From the NCBI RefSeq assembly GCF_900107455.1, contig NZ_FNQB01000001.1:2418001-2482000 (forward strand): DNA of 64,000 bases, in the 5' to 3' direction. The position numbers and the translations under genes were made by a program. The DNA is from Asanoa ishikariensis (GTDB lineage: Bacteria; Actinomycetota; Actinomycetes; Mycobacteriales; Micromonosporaceae). The notes under the pieces are model-generated. The model saw nothing but the letters and a program-made list of their open reading frames with translations. It was not told the DNA's origin and searched no databases. This document shows positions 44,892 through 53,835 of this stretch, piece after piece (position 1 is the stretch's first letter; each line of letters starts with the position of its first letter).

Positions 44892-47069
44892 ATGGCTACC
44901 TTGCTCTACCGGCTGGGTCGCGCCTCGTACCGCCGCCGCAGGCTGGTCGTCGTGCTCTGGCTCGTGCTGCTCGTCGCGCTCGGCGGTGCGGCGCTCGCCT
45001 TCAAGGGGCCGACGTCCAGCAACTTCACCATGCCTGGCACCGAGTCGCAGCGCGCGATCGACTCGCTGCGGCAGGAGTTTCCCGAGGGGGCCGGGGCGGT
45101 CGGGCTGATCGTCGTCGCCGCGCCGGAAGGGCGCACGTTGACCGACGGGCCGCTCACCCAGGCCGTCCATGAGGTGGTGGAAGAGGCCAAGCGGCTGCCC
45201 GGCGTCGTCGGCGCGGTCGACCCCTTCCAGAGCAAGGCCATTTCCCAGGACACGCGGTACGCGCTCATCCAGGTCCAGTTCGCCGGTCGTGCAGACGAGC
45301 TGACCGAGGCGCAGCGCAGCGCGTACGAGGAGACCGGTGCGGCTGCCGAGCGGGCTGGACTGCGGGTCGGCCACGGCGGTGAGGTGATGAACTCTCCGCC
45401 CGAGGTCGGTGGCACCGAGGCGATCGGCGTGGCCATCGCGCTCGTCGTGCTGCTGGTGACCTTCGGCTCGCTGGTCGCCGCCGGCATGACGATGCTCAAC
45501 GCGCTGATCGGCGTCGCCGCGGGCATGGCCGGGCTCTTCGCGTTGAGCAGCGTGGTCGAGCTGACCAGCGTCACCCCGGTGCTCGCGCTGATGCTCGGGC
45601 TCGCGGTCGGCATCGACTACTCGCTGTTCATCACCTCCCGGCACCGCCAGCACCTCAGCGAGGGGATCGAACCCGAGGAGGCGGCGGCGCGCGCGGTCGG
45701 CACCGCCGGTTCGGCGGTCGTCTTCGCCGGCGTCACGGTGGTCATCGCGCTGGCCGGTCTGGCCATCGTCGGCATTCCGTTCCTGAGCGCGATGGGGTTG
45801 GCCGCGGCCGGCACAGTGGCGGTGGCCGTCCTGGTCGCGATCACGCTGCTGCCCGCGCTGCTCGGGTTCGCCGGACTCAAGATCCTGCCTCGGAAGCAGC
45901 GGGGCGCGGCGCCGCAGCAGCACAAGGAGGGCTTCGGCTTCCGGTGGGCCCGGCTGGTGACGCGGGCGCGCATTCCGGTGATCCTGGTCGGCATCCTCGG
46001 TCTCGGCGCGCTGGCGCTGCCCGCCGCCGACATGCGGCTCGCGCTGCCGGACGCCGGCGCCGGTCCCGAGGGCACCCCCGCCCGCGTCGCGGCCGACCTG
46101 GTCGCCGAGGGCTTCGGGCCGGGCTTCAACGGCCGGATCACGCTCGTCGTATCCACCGACTCGCCCGAGCAGACCGCGGCCGCCGTGCAGCAGGTCGGTC
46201 CGGCCCTGGAGGGCACGCCGAACCTGATCGCCGTCACCCCGCCCACGATGAGCGGCGACCAGCGCACCGCGCTGCTGGGCATCATCCCCAAGGAAGGGCC
46301 GACCGCGGCGAGCACCGAGACGCTGGTGCACGACGTGCGGGCCAAGACCCACGGCCTCGGCGGCGCCGACGTCGCGGTGACCGGGCAGACGGCGGTGGGT
46401 GTTGACGTCTCGGAGAAGCTCGCCGACGCGCTGCCGGTCTACCTGCTGATCGTCGTCGGCCTCTCGGTGCTGCTGCTGATGCTGGTCTTCCGGTCGATCC
46501 TGGTGCCGGTCAAGGCCGCGCTCGGCTTCCTGCTGACGGTCGGCGCCACGTTCGGCATCACCGTCTGGATCTTCCAGGAGGGGCACCTGGCCGACCTGCT
46601 CGGCATCGGTACGCCCGGCCCGCTGATCAGCTTCCTGCCGATCCTGCTGGTAGGCATCCTCTTCGGACTGGCGATGGACTACGAGGTCTTCCTGGTCTCC
46701 CGGATGCGCGAGGACTACGTGCACGGCGCCGACGCCCAGCACGCGACGATCTCCGGCATGGGCCACGGCGCCCGGGTCGTGACCGCGGCCGCGCTGATCA
46801 TGATCAGTGTGTTCGCCGGCTTCGTGCTGATCGACGACCCGATCATCAAGTCGATCGGGTTCGCGCTGGCACTCGGCGTCGCGGTCGACGCGTTCGTGGT
46901 CCGGATGACCATCGTCCCGGCCGTGATGTCGTTGCTCGGCCGGTCCGCGTGGTGGCTACCGCGCTGGCTCGACCGGGCGCTGCCCAACGTCGACATCGAG
47001 GGCGAGAAGCTCCGCGCGGAGCTCGTCGAGCCCCCGGTCCGCGAGCCGGTGGGCGCCGGTCACCGCTGA
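44892..47069 (+). CDS. MMPL/RND-family exporter
   Basis: 725 residues. Two repeats each have an N-terminal helix, an extracytoplasmic domain and five clustered helices. The family landmarks are GLAVGIDYSLFITSRHRQ (about 236-253) and the second-half equivalent LFGLAMDYEVFLVSRMRED (about 590). The Asp-Tyr pair in each is the proton-relay site. Such exporters move lipids, siderophores or hydrophobic drugs using the proton gradient. It is transcribed with the TetR gene. Confidence 0.93.
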   Translation: MATLLYRLGRASYRRRRLVVVLWLVLLVALGGAALAFKGPTSSNFTMPGTESQRAIDSLRQEFPEGAGAVGLIVVAAPEGRTLTDGPLTQAVHEVVEEAKRLPGVVGAVDPFQSKAISQDTRYALIQVQFAGRADELTEAQRSAYEETGAAAERAGLRVGHGGEVMNSPPEVGGTEAIGVAIALVVLLVTFGSLVAAGMTMLNALIGVAAGMAGLFALSSVVELTSVTPVLALMLGLAVGIDYSLFITSRHRQHLSEGIEPEEAAARAVGTAGSAVVFAGVTVVIALAGLAIVGIPFLSAMGLAAAGTVAVAVLVAITLLPALLGFAGLKILPRKQRGAAPQQHKEGFGFRWARLVTRARIPVILVGILGLGALALPAADMRLALPDAGAGPEGTPARVAADLVAEGFGPGFNGRITLVVSTDSPEQTAAAVQQVGPALEGTPNLIAVTPPTMSGDQRTALLGIIPKEGPTAASTETLVHDVRAKTHGLGGADVAVTGQTAVGVDVSEKLADALPVYLLIVVGLSVLLLMLVFRSILVPVKAALGFLLTVGATFGITVWIFQEGHLADLLGIGTPGPLISFLPILLVGILFGLAMDYEVFLVSRMREDYVHGADAQHATISGMGHGARVVTAAALIMISVFAGFVLIDDPIIKSIGFALALGVAVDAFVVRMTIVPAVMSLLGRSAWWLPRWLDRALPNVDIEGEKLRAELVEPPVREPVGAGHR

Positions 47070-47078
47070 CCCCGCGCA

Positions 47079-47157
47079 ATAGGAAGGGCCCCTTGTTAAC
47101 GGTGCGCGTTAACAAGGGGCCCTTCCTATGCGGAAAGCGTTAACAAGGGACCCTTGC
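47079..47157. repeat. Palindromic intergenic repeat, GTTAACAAGGGGCCCTTCCTAT type
   Basis: A perfect 23-bp inverted repeat (47079-47101 and 47107-47129, loop GTGCG) is followed by a partial direct copy, CGTTAACAAGGGACCCTTGC, at 47138-47157. It sits between two convergent genes and can double as a bidirectional terminator. I associate this sequence with dispersed repeats in Micromonospora relatives, from memory. Confidence 0.8.
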
Positions 47158-47161
47158 TTGG

Positions 47162-47431
47162 TCAGCGGCGTGCCGTCAGGTGCACCGTGACCTCCGCGCC
47201 CGCCTCCTTGCCGACCGTCTTCTTCAGGGCCGCCCGCACTGGCAGCCAGTGCGGGCCCTGGCCCGAGGGCATCAGGGTCGAGTCGAAGGGGTGGCCGTCG
47301 ATCGTGCCGCTGACCTTGACCGCCTTGCGGGTGCCGAGCAGCTCGTGCGAGCCGGGCAGCTCGATGTAGGTCGGGAAGGCGCCGTCGACCCGGATCGGGG
47401 CCGTGAAGGTCGCGTCGAGCTGGTCGGTCAT
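47162..47431 (-). CDS. DUF1905 domain protein
   Basis: 89 residues from the ATG at 47429-47431. The beta-barrel DUF1905 pattern is clear: LDATFTAPIRVDGAFPTYIELP, VSGTIDGHPFDSTLMPSGQG, HWLPVRAALKKTVG and EVTVHL. The function of the domain is unknown; it often occurs with YdeI-type bacteriocin-protection domains, absent here. The start overlaps the TetR stop (ATGA), so the two are one operon. Confidence 0.88.
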   Translation of the reverse strand: MTDQLDATFTAPIRVDGAFPTYIELPGSHELLGTRKAVKVSGTIDGHPFDSTLMPSGQGPHWLPVRAALKKTVGKEAGAEVTVHLTARR

Positions 47432-48042
47432 GTGGTTCCTCCAGAGGTCAGGCCTTCGATGACGGTGTCGACCACGTAGGACGCCAGCGCGTCCACCGTC
47501 GCCGTGTCGTGGTGGCGCATCGGCCCGCGGGTGGTCAGGTCCGCGAAGCCGTGCACGGTCGACCAGCACGCCCATTCGGCGTGCGGCCGGCGCGCGGCCG
47601 GCAGCCCGCCCGCTGCCACCAGGGCGTCGAGCGCGTCGAGCAGTAGCTGGAACGGCGCGGGGAACGGCCCATTGGCTCCGGGCGGGCCGTCGTCCCGGGT
47701 CAGGATGGCCAGCTCGAACCAGCCGCGTTCCGCCCGGGCGAAGTGGATGTAGCCGAGGCCGACCGCGCGCAGCCGGCCGAGCGCGGAGGCAACCGGCGGC
47801 AGGTCGGGGGAGATGCCCGCGATCCGTGCGCGCATCGCGTCGGCCAGCAGGTCCTGCGCCTCCAGCGCCACGGCCAGCACCAACGCTCGGCGGTCGGCGA
47901 AGTGCCGGTACGCGGCGTTGGGTGAGACACCGACGGCGCGGGTCAGGTCCCGCATCCCCAGCGCGGCGGCCCCACCGGTCCGCGCGACCCGCAGCCCTTC
48001 CGCGATCAGCGCCGCGCGGAGGTCACCGTGGTGATAGGACAC
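47428..48042 (-). CDS. TetR-family regulator (WHG class)
   Basis: 204 residues from GTG 48040-48042; an ATG 13 codons upstream (48079-48081) is possible. It opens SYHHGDLRAALIAEG, a typical start for this class, with helix-turn-helix LGMRDLTRAVGVSPNAAYRHFADRRAL and a C-terminal domain with AEWACWSTVHGFADL. Palindromes 7-60 nt upstream suggest autoregulation. It is coupled to DUF1905. Confidence 0.9.
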   Translation of the reverse strand: MSYHHGDLRAALIAEGLRVARTGGAAALGMRDLTRAVGVSPNAAYRHFADRRALVLAVALEAQDLLADAMRARIAGISPDLPPVASALGRLRAVGLGYIHFARAERGWFELAILTRDDGPPGANGPFPAPFQLLLDALDALVAAGGLPAARRPHAEWACWSTVHGFADLTTRGPMRHHDTATVDALASYVVDTVIEGLTSGGTT

Positions 48043-48048
48043 CCTGGA

Positions 48049-48103
48049 AGGGTCCACGACCCTGGTGTACGGTGTCAACATTGCTCCAGTGGACATCGTC
48101 CAC
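48049..48103. promoter_or_regulatory. Palindromes upstream of the WHG-class TetR gene
   Basis: AGGGTC-CAC-GACCCT (48049-48063) and GTGGAC-ATC-GTCCAC (48089-48103) are two perfect 6-bp-arm inverted repeats immediately upstream of the GTG start at 48042. They are candidate operators. If the ATG at 48081 were the true start, the first would lie inside the gene. Confidence 0.5.
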
Positions 48104-48281
48104 GCAGGAGCGGCCCGCGCGGACCGGGGCGACCGGGGAGACCGGCACTGCTGGTCAGGAACGCCCACACGGGGGCGGTCCGCGCGACGGCCGCTGGGTC
48201 TTTTACCCCACGCGAAGCATCGACTGCCATGGACGTGTTGACGGTTTCCGTAGCACGTCGGTAACCTGGCGCCCAACTTGC

Positions 48282-48316
48282 CGCAAGATTGCGACAGAGT
48301 CCTGCAAACTCTGTCG
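48282..48316. promoter_or_regulatory. Tandem palindromes in the glucanase upstream region
   Basis: CGCAA-GA-TTGCG (48282-48293) abuts CGACAGAGT-CCTGCAA-ACTCTGTCG (48292-48316), which has 9-bp arms. They lie about 130-165 nt upstream of the secreted GH87 gene, in the 406-nt region it shares with the divergent TetR gene. They are likely regulator sites; CGCAA/TTGCG resembles LacI-family half-sites. Confidence 0.5.
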
Positions 48317-48448
48317 TGCAGCACTGGAATTTTCGCGCAGCGCACCCCCGTCCCACAAAAGCCGTTCCACCGGCTCCGTGCCGGACTTCCGCCCCTTCCC
48401 GGTCGCACCGTCGCCCGGGGAGAAGTCCCCACTGCGAAAAGGACAGCG

Positions 48449-51400
48449 ATGAGACGCACCAGAATCGTGGCCGCCGCGCTCGCGGCGGCCCTCGTCACCA
48501 TGGGTTGGCAGGTGCCGGCAGCCGCGGCCGGCGGTCCCAACCTCGCGCTCGGCAAGACCGCCTCGGCCAGCTCGACCAACGGCGGCTTCGGCGCCGGCAA
48601 CCTCAACGACGGCAACGCGGGCAGCTACTGGGAGAGCTCCGGCGCGCTGCCGCAGTGGGCCCAGGTCGACCTCGGCGCCAGCACGAGCATCGACCAGGTG
48701 GTGCTCAAGCTGCCCGCCGGCTGGGGCGCCCGCAACCAGACCGTCACCCTCCAGGGCAGCACCAACGGCACGTCGTTCAGCACCCTGGTCGGGGCGCAGA
48801 GCTATGCGTTCAACGGCAACCCCGTGACGATCAACTTCACCGCGACCAGCACCCGGTACGTGCGCGCCAGCGTCTCCGCCAACACCGGCTGGGGTGCGGC
48901 GCAGCTTTCCGAGCTCGAGGTCTACGGCGCCGGCACCGGCGGCAGCGACAACCTCGCGCAAGGTAAGGCGACCGCCGAGAGCGGGCACGCCGACGTCTAC
49001 GGCTCCGGCAACGTCGTCGACGGCAACCAGGGCACCTACTGGGAGAGCACCAACAACTCGTTCCCCGAGTGGGTGCAGGTCGACCTCGGCGCGGCCCAGA
49101 CCGTCAACCGGGTCGTGTTGAAGCTGCCGACGAGCGGCTGGGGCACCCGCACCCAGACGTTGAGCGTGCAGGGCAGCACCAACGGCACGTCGTTCACCGA
49201 CCTGGCCGGCTCGCAGACCTACACGTTCAACCCCGCGGTGGCCGGCAACTCGGTCTCCATCACGTTCAACCAGGCCACCACGCGGTACGTGCGGATCAAC
49301 ATCACCGCCAACAGCGCGTGGCCGGCCGGCCAGCTCTCCGAGGTCGAGGTCTACGGCCCGGGCGGCACCACGCCGGACACCACGCCGCCGAGCGTGCCGG
49401 GCACGCTCTCCTACAGCGTCTCCGGTACCACCATCACCCTGAACTGGGGCGCCTCCACCGACACCGGTGGCAGCGGCCTGGCCGGCTACAACGTCTACCG
49501 GGACGGCACCCAGATCGCGACGGCCGGCACGGGCACGTCCTACCAGGACACCCAACCGGCGACGGCCACGGTGAGCTACTACGTGCGGGCGAGGGACAAC
49601 GCCGGCAACCTGTCCGGCAACAGCAACACGGTCACCCGCACCGGCACCCAACCCGGCGACACGACTCCGCCGAGCGTGCCGGGCACGCTGTCGCACAGCA
49701 CGAGCGGGACCACGATCACCCTGAGCTGGGGCGCCTCCACCGACACCGGCGGCAGCGGCCTGGCCGGCTACAACGTCTACCGCAACGGCACGCAGATCGC
49801 GACCGCCGGCACCGCTACGTCCTACCAGGACAGTCAGCCGGCGACGGCCACGGTGTCCTACTACGTGCGGGCACGGGACGGCGCCGGCAACCTGTCCGGC
49901 AACAGCAACACCGTGACCCGCACCGGCACCCAGCCGCCGGGCTGCACCAACGTGGCCGCCGGCAAGACGATGACCGCGACCGGCTCGACCTTCACCTTCA
50001 CCCCGGACAAGGCCAACGACGGTCAGCTCGGCACCTACTGGGAGGGTGGCGGCGGCTACCCGCAGGACCTGACCGTGGCCCTCGGCGCCAACCACGGCGT
50101 CACCGGGGTCAATGTCAAGCTCAACCCGGACGCGTCGTGGGGCACCCGTACCCAGACGATCCAGGTCCTCGGTCGTGACCAGGCCGGCTCGACGTTCACC
50201 AGCCTGGTGGCGGCGACCGCCTACCAGTTCGTCCAGGGCAACAACGTCGTCGCGATCCCGGTCTCGGCGACCGCCGCCGACGTGCGGCTGCGGTTCACCT
50301 CCAACACCGGCGCCCCGTCGGGCCAGGTCGCGGAGTTCGAGGTCTGCGGCACCCCGGCACCCAACCCGGACCTGGTGGTCGACTCGGTGAGCTGGAGTCC
50401 GGCGTCCCCGAACGAGAGCAGCGCGATCACGCTGTCGGCGACGGTGCGCAACGCGGGCACCGCGGCGGCCGGCGCGACCACCGTCAACTTCAGCCTCGGC
50501 GGCCTGGTCGTCGGTTCGGCGAACGTCGGCGGGCTCGCCGTCGGCGCGTCGCAGACCGTCACCTTCAACGCGGGCACGCGCTCGCAGGGCAGCTACGCGG
50601 TGACCGCGGTGGTCGACCCGAGCAACACGATCATCGAGCAGAACGACGCCAACAACAGCGCCACCGCGTCGTCGCAGCTCGTCGTCGCCCAGGCGCCGGG
50701 ACCGGACCTCCAGGTCACCGGCGTCACCAACAACCCGTCGAACCCGGCGGTCGGCGCGGCGGTCTCCTTCACCGTCAGCGTCAACAACCGGGGCACGACC
50801 ACGGCGGCAGCCTCGGTGACCCGGGTTTCCGTGGGCTCGACGACGCTGAACACCAACACCGGCACGATCGCGGCCGGCGCCACCGCCACGGTGGCCGTCA
50901 GCGGCACCTGGACGGCGACCAGCGGCGGCGCGACCATCACGGCCACCGCCGACGCGACCAACGTCGTCGCGGAGACCAACGAGACCAACAACACCCGTAC
51001 CCAGGCCATCGTGGTCGGTCGCGGCGCCGCGGTGCCGTACACCTCCTACGAGGCCGAGAACGGGCAGTACACCGGCACGCTGGTCGAGGCCGACGCGCTG
51101 CGGACGTTCGGGCACACCAACTTCGGCACCGAGTCGTCGGGTCGCAAGTCGGTGCGGCTGACCAGCCAGGGCCAGTACGTGCAGTTCACCTCGACCGTCC
51201 AGACCAACTCGATCGTCGTGCGCAACTCGATCCCGGACTCCGCGAGCGGCGGCGGCACCACGGCGACGATCAGCCTCTACGCCAACGACCAGTTCGTGCA
51301 GAAGCTGACCCTGTCGTCGCGCAACAGTTGGCTCTACGGCACGACCGACGACACGGAGAGCCTGTCGAACACCCCGCAGGCCAACGCCCGCCGGCTGTTC

Positions 51401-52744
51401 GACGAGTCGCAGGCACTGCTGGCCCAGTCGTACCCGGCGGGCACGCGGTTCAAGCTCCAGCGCGACTCGGGTGACGACGCCGCGTTCTACTACCTCGACC
51501 TGATCGACCTGGAGCAGGTCGCGCCGGCGCTGAGCCAGCCCGCGGGCTGCACCTCGATCACGTCGTACGGTGCGGTGCCGAACGACAACGTCGACGACTC
51601 GGGCGCGATCCAGCGTGCCGTCACCGACGACGAGAACGGCGTCATCTCCTGCGTGTGGATCCCGGCCGGGCAGTGGCGGCAGGAGCAGAAGATCCTCTCG
51701 CCGGACCCGGGCCGCAACGGCAACAACCAGAAGGGCATCCGCAACGCCGTGATCCGCGGCGCCGGCATGTGGCACACGAAGCTCTACACGAACACCGAGC
51801 CGCAGAACGTGCAGGGCAACATCAACCACCCGCACGAGGGCAACGTCGGCTTCGACATCGACGACAACACGCAGATCTCCGACCTGGCCATCTTCGGGAT
51901 GACCACCAACCGGGCCAACCGGGGTCACGGCATCAACGGCCGGCTGGGCAAGAACACGAAGATCAGCAACGTGTGGATCGAGCACGTCAACGTCGGCGCC
52001 TGGGTCGGCCGCGACTACTCGGACACGCCCGCCTACTGGAACCCGGGCGACGGGCTCCAGTTCTCCGGGATGCGGATCCGCGACACGTACGCCGACGGCA
52101 TCAACTTCGCCAACAGCACCCGCAACTCGACAGTGTTCAACTCGTCGTTCCGCACCACCGGCGACGACTCCCTCGCCGTCTGGTCGAGCACCTACGTCAA
52201 GGACCAGGCAACCGACATCGGGCACGACAACCACTTCACCAACAACACGATCCAGCTACCGTGGCGGGCCAACGGCATCGCGATCTACGGCGGCTACGGC
52301 AACACGATCGAGAACAACCTGGTGTACGACACGATGAACTACCCCGGGATCATGCTGGCGACCGACCACTCGCCCCAGCCGTTCAGCGGGACCACGCTGA
52401 TCGCCAACAACGGCCTCTACCGCTGCGGCGGGGTGTTCTGGGGAGAGCAGCAGGAGTTCGGCGCGATCACCCTGTTCGCACCGGGCCAGCCCATCCCCGG
52501 CGTGATCATCCGGGACTCGGAGATCGTCGACTCGACCTACGACGGCATCCAGTTCAAGACCGGCGGCGGACGGGTCACCGCCACGATCAGCAACGTCCGC
52601 ATCGACAAGTCCAACAACGGCGCGGGCATCCTCGCCATGAGCGGCGCGCAGGGCAGTGCCACGCTGTCCAACGTGACGATCACCAACTCGGGGACCGGCG
52701 ACATCGTCCGGCAACCCGGCACCCAGTTCGTGATCACTCCGTAA
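48449..52744 (+). CDS. Secreted multidomain GH87 alpha-1,3-glucanase (mycodextranase)
   Basis: 1431 residues from the ATG at 48449. A signal peptide (about 1-32) is followed by two discoidin-type carbohydrate-binding domains (about 33-162 and 167-305) and two near-identical fibronectin III domains (about 309-395 and 404-490). Then come a third discoidin-like domain (about 497-638), two CARDB domains (about 640-855), a CBM35/6-type module (about 865-1025) and a right-handed beta-helix catalytic domain (about 1032-1431). Asp1216 in YADGINF and Asp1239-Asp1240 in TGDDSLAVWS match the spacing of the three catalytic aspartates of Agl-FH1. Likely degrades fungal or bacterial alpha-1,3-glucan outside the cell. 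Confidence 0.88.
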   Translation: MRRTRIVAAALAAALVTMGWQVPAAAAGGPNLALGKTASASSTNGGFGAGNLNDGNAGSYWESSGALPQWAQVDLGASTSIDQVVLKLPAGWGARNQTVTLQGSTNGTSFSTLVGAQSYAFNGNPVTINFTATSTRYVRASVSANTGWGAAQLSELEVYGAGTGGSDNLAQGKATAESGHADVYGSGNVVDGNQGTYWESTNNSFPEWVQVDLGAAQTVNRVVLKLPTSGWGTRTQTLSVQGSTNGTSFTDLAGSQTYTFNPAVAGNSVSITFNQATTRYVRINITANSAWPAGQLSEVEVYGPGGTTPDTTPPSVPGTLSYSVSGTTITLNWGASTDTGGSGLAGYNVYRDGTQIATAGTGTSYQDTQPATATVSYYVRARDNAGNLSGNSNTVTRTGTQPGDTTPPSVPGTLSHSTSGTTITLSWGASTDTGGSGLAGYNVYRNGTQIATAGTATSYQDSQPATATVSYYVRARDGAGNLSGNSNTVTRTGTQPPGCTNVAAGKTMTATGSTFTFTPDKANDGQLGTYWEGGGGYPQDLTVALGANHGVTGVNVKLNPDASWGTRTQTIQVLGRDQAGSTFTSLVAATAYQFVQGNNVVAIPVSATAADVRLRFTSNTGAPSGQVAEFEVCGTPAPNPDLVVDSVSWSPASPNESSAITLSATVRNAGTAAAGATTVNFSLGGLVVGSANVGGLAVGASQTVTFNAGTRSQGSYAVTAVVDPSNTIIEQNDANNSATASSQLVVAQAPGPDLQVTGVTNNPSNPAVGAAVSFTVSVNNRGTTTAAASVTRVSVGSTTLNTNTGTIAAGATATVAVSGTWTATSGGATITATADATNVVAETNETNNTRTQAIVVGRGAAVPYTSYEAENGQYTGTLVEADALRTFGHTNFGTESSGRKSVRLTSQGQYVQFTSTVQTNSIVVRNSIPDSASGGGTTATISLYANDQFVQKLTLSSRNSWLYGTTDDTESLSNTPQANARRLFDESQALLAQSYPAGTRFKLQRDSGDDAAFYYLDLIDLEQVAPALSQPAGCTSITSYGAVPNDNVDDSGAIQRAVTDDENGVISCVWIPAGQWRQEQKILSPDPGRNGNNQKGIRNAVIRGAGMWHTKLYTNTEPQNVQGNINHPHEGNVGFDIDDNTQISDLAIFGMTTNRANRGHGINGRLGKNTKISNVWIEHVNVGAWVGRDYSDTPAYWNPGDGLQFSGMRIRDTYADGINFANSTRNSTVFNSSFRTTGDDSLAVWSSTYVKDQATDIGHDNHFTNNTIQLPWRANGIAIYGGYGNTIENNLVYDTMNYPGIMLATDHSPQPFSGTTLIANNGLYRCGGVFWGEQQEFGAITLFAPGQPIPGVIIRDSEIVDSTYDGIQFKTGGGRVTATISNVRIDKSNNGAGILAMSGAQGSATLSNVTITNSGTGDIVRQPGTQFVITP

Positions 52745-52757
52745 CGGGAAGCGCGAT

Positions 52758-52787
52758 GCTCCCCGGTGGTTCCGGCCACCGGGGAGC
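52758..52787 (+). terminator. Hairpin terminator of the GH87 gene
   Basis: GCTCCCCGGTGG (52758-52769) pairs perfectly with CCACCGGGGAGC (52776-52787) around a 6-nt loop, 13 nt after the stop. Confidence 0.82.
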
Positions 52788-52789
52788 TC

Positions 52790-53037
52790 GTGCGTCAGCG
52801 GCGGTGCGGCGTCGCTGGTGAAACAGGTGGTCGCGAACGGCGGGGAGCGCGTGCGTCAGTGGCGGTGGGGCGTCGCTGGTGAAAACGGGTGGTCGCGAAC
52901 GGTGGGGAGCGCGTGTGTCAGCGGCGGTGCGGCGTCGCCGGTGAAAACGGGTGGTTGCGAACGGCCGCGGAGCGCGTGTGTCAGTGGCGGTGCCGGCGTC
53001 GCTGGTGGAACAGGTGGTCGCGGCGCACCAGGTCGGC
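52790..53037. repeat. Tandem 61-63-bp repeat derived from the 3' end of the NERD gene
   Basis: Four copies begin at 52790, 52851, 52913 and 52976. Each starts GTGYGTCAGYGGCGGTG and contains GGCGTCGCYGGTG, a GGTGGTYGCG motif and, in the first three, GCGGAGCGC or GGGGAGCGC. The last copy is the coding 3' end of the NERD gene including its stop (tca on the plus strand, 52981-52983). The first three are extra non-coding copies, each retaining that stop codon. Confidence 0.85.
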
Positions 53038-53733
53038 GACCTCGCTGGCGGCCAGCGGCGCCGCGTAGCGGGCCAGCGCGTCGAGCAGGTGGTGCGGGTG
53101 GGTGCCGACGAGGCTGACGGTCGGGTCCTGGCAGTGGCCGAGCCGGGCCTGCTCGTGGGTGAGCACGACGGCGGTGCGCACCGGGACGTCGTGCCGGTTG
53201 CGGCGCAGCCAGGCGGCGAGGTCGTCGGCGATGTCGTTGACGCGGCGTGGCAGGGCCCGCCCCGCCCGGTCGACCGCACGCCCGGTCCCGACGCTGTGCC
53301 CGCGGGCGTCGAGCTTCTCCCACCACCACTGGTCGCCGACCGCGTGCAGCCGGATTCGGCGCCGCTCGACCTCCACCGCCCAGATGCCGTGCGGCCCGAC
53401 CAGCACGTGGTCGGTCCCGCCGCGGCGGTTGCGGTAGCCGCGCAGCATCACCCAGTCGTCGGGTAGCACGCCGAGCGCCGCGGTGAGGGGATCTTCGCCC
53501 AGCACACCGGTCGCGCGCGCCGGCGCGCGATCGCCGGCCAGCAGCACCTCCTGCCAGTCGGCGCCGACCCGGGTGGCCGGGGCAGGATCGCGGGCCGGCG
53601 GTGCGTCGATCAGCCGGCGCCACACCCGCCGCGCCCCGCGCACCCTGGCCCAGAGTTGCCGCGCGGCCACCGAGGTGCTGGGCAACCAGTGCTCGCGCGG
53701 CGCGGTGTGGTCGGAGAGCATCTCGACCCGCAT
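52981..53733 (-). CDS. NERD-domain protein with altered catalytic lysine
   Basis: 250 residues from the ATG at 53731-53733. The NERD core is LPDDWVMLRGYRNRRGGTDH followed by VLVGPHGIWAVEVE (about 90-123). Asp108 and Glu121 of the nuclease-like motif are present, but the E-x-K lysine is Glu123 (EVERRR). A basic C-terminal tail ends HQRRRHRH. The family is linked to DNA processing; loss of the lysine suggests a structural or binding role. Its last 60 bp are tandemly duplicated downstream. Confidence 0.82.
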   Translation of the reverse strand: MRVEMLSDHTAPREHWLPSTSVAARQLWARVRGARRVWRRLIDAPPARDPAPATRVGADWQEVLLAGDRAPARATGVLGEDPLTAALGVLPDDWVMLRGYRNRRGGTDHVLVGPHGIWAVEVERRRIRLHAVGDQWWWEKLDARGHSVGTGRAVDRAGRALPRRVNDIADDLAAWLRRNRHDVPVRTAVVLTHEQARLGHCQDPTVSLVGTHPHHLLDALARYAAPLAASEVADLVRRDHLFHQRRRHRH

Positions 53734-53835
53734 GGCCCCCGCGCCCCTTCCGCATCGAAGAATCGACCTACTCCTATCACGTTGGGTGCTTGTGTGGCTA
53801 CCCAAAGCGACGAAGTGATGCGGAAGTGGTAGGTC

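Noticed and set aside
49374-49930. Insertion-type direct repeat
   Set aside because: The near-identical halves are two in-frame fibronectin III domains of the glucanase, so a domain duplication explains them.
48203-52234. A 1343-codon open frame on the minus strand
   Set aside because: It is the antisense of the secreted GH87 gene. High GC keeps it open; its product is Arg/Gly/Val-rich without any domain, while the sense frame has full domain structure.
52790-53037. CRISPR array
   Set aside because: The 61-63-bp units are continuous tandem repeats without unique spacers and include a coding 3' end. No cas genes are present.
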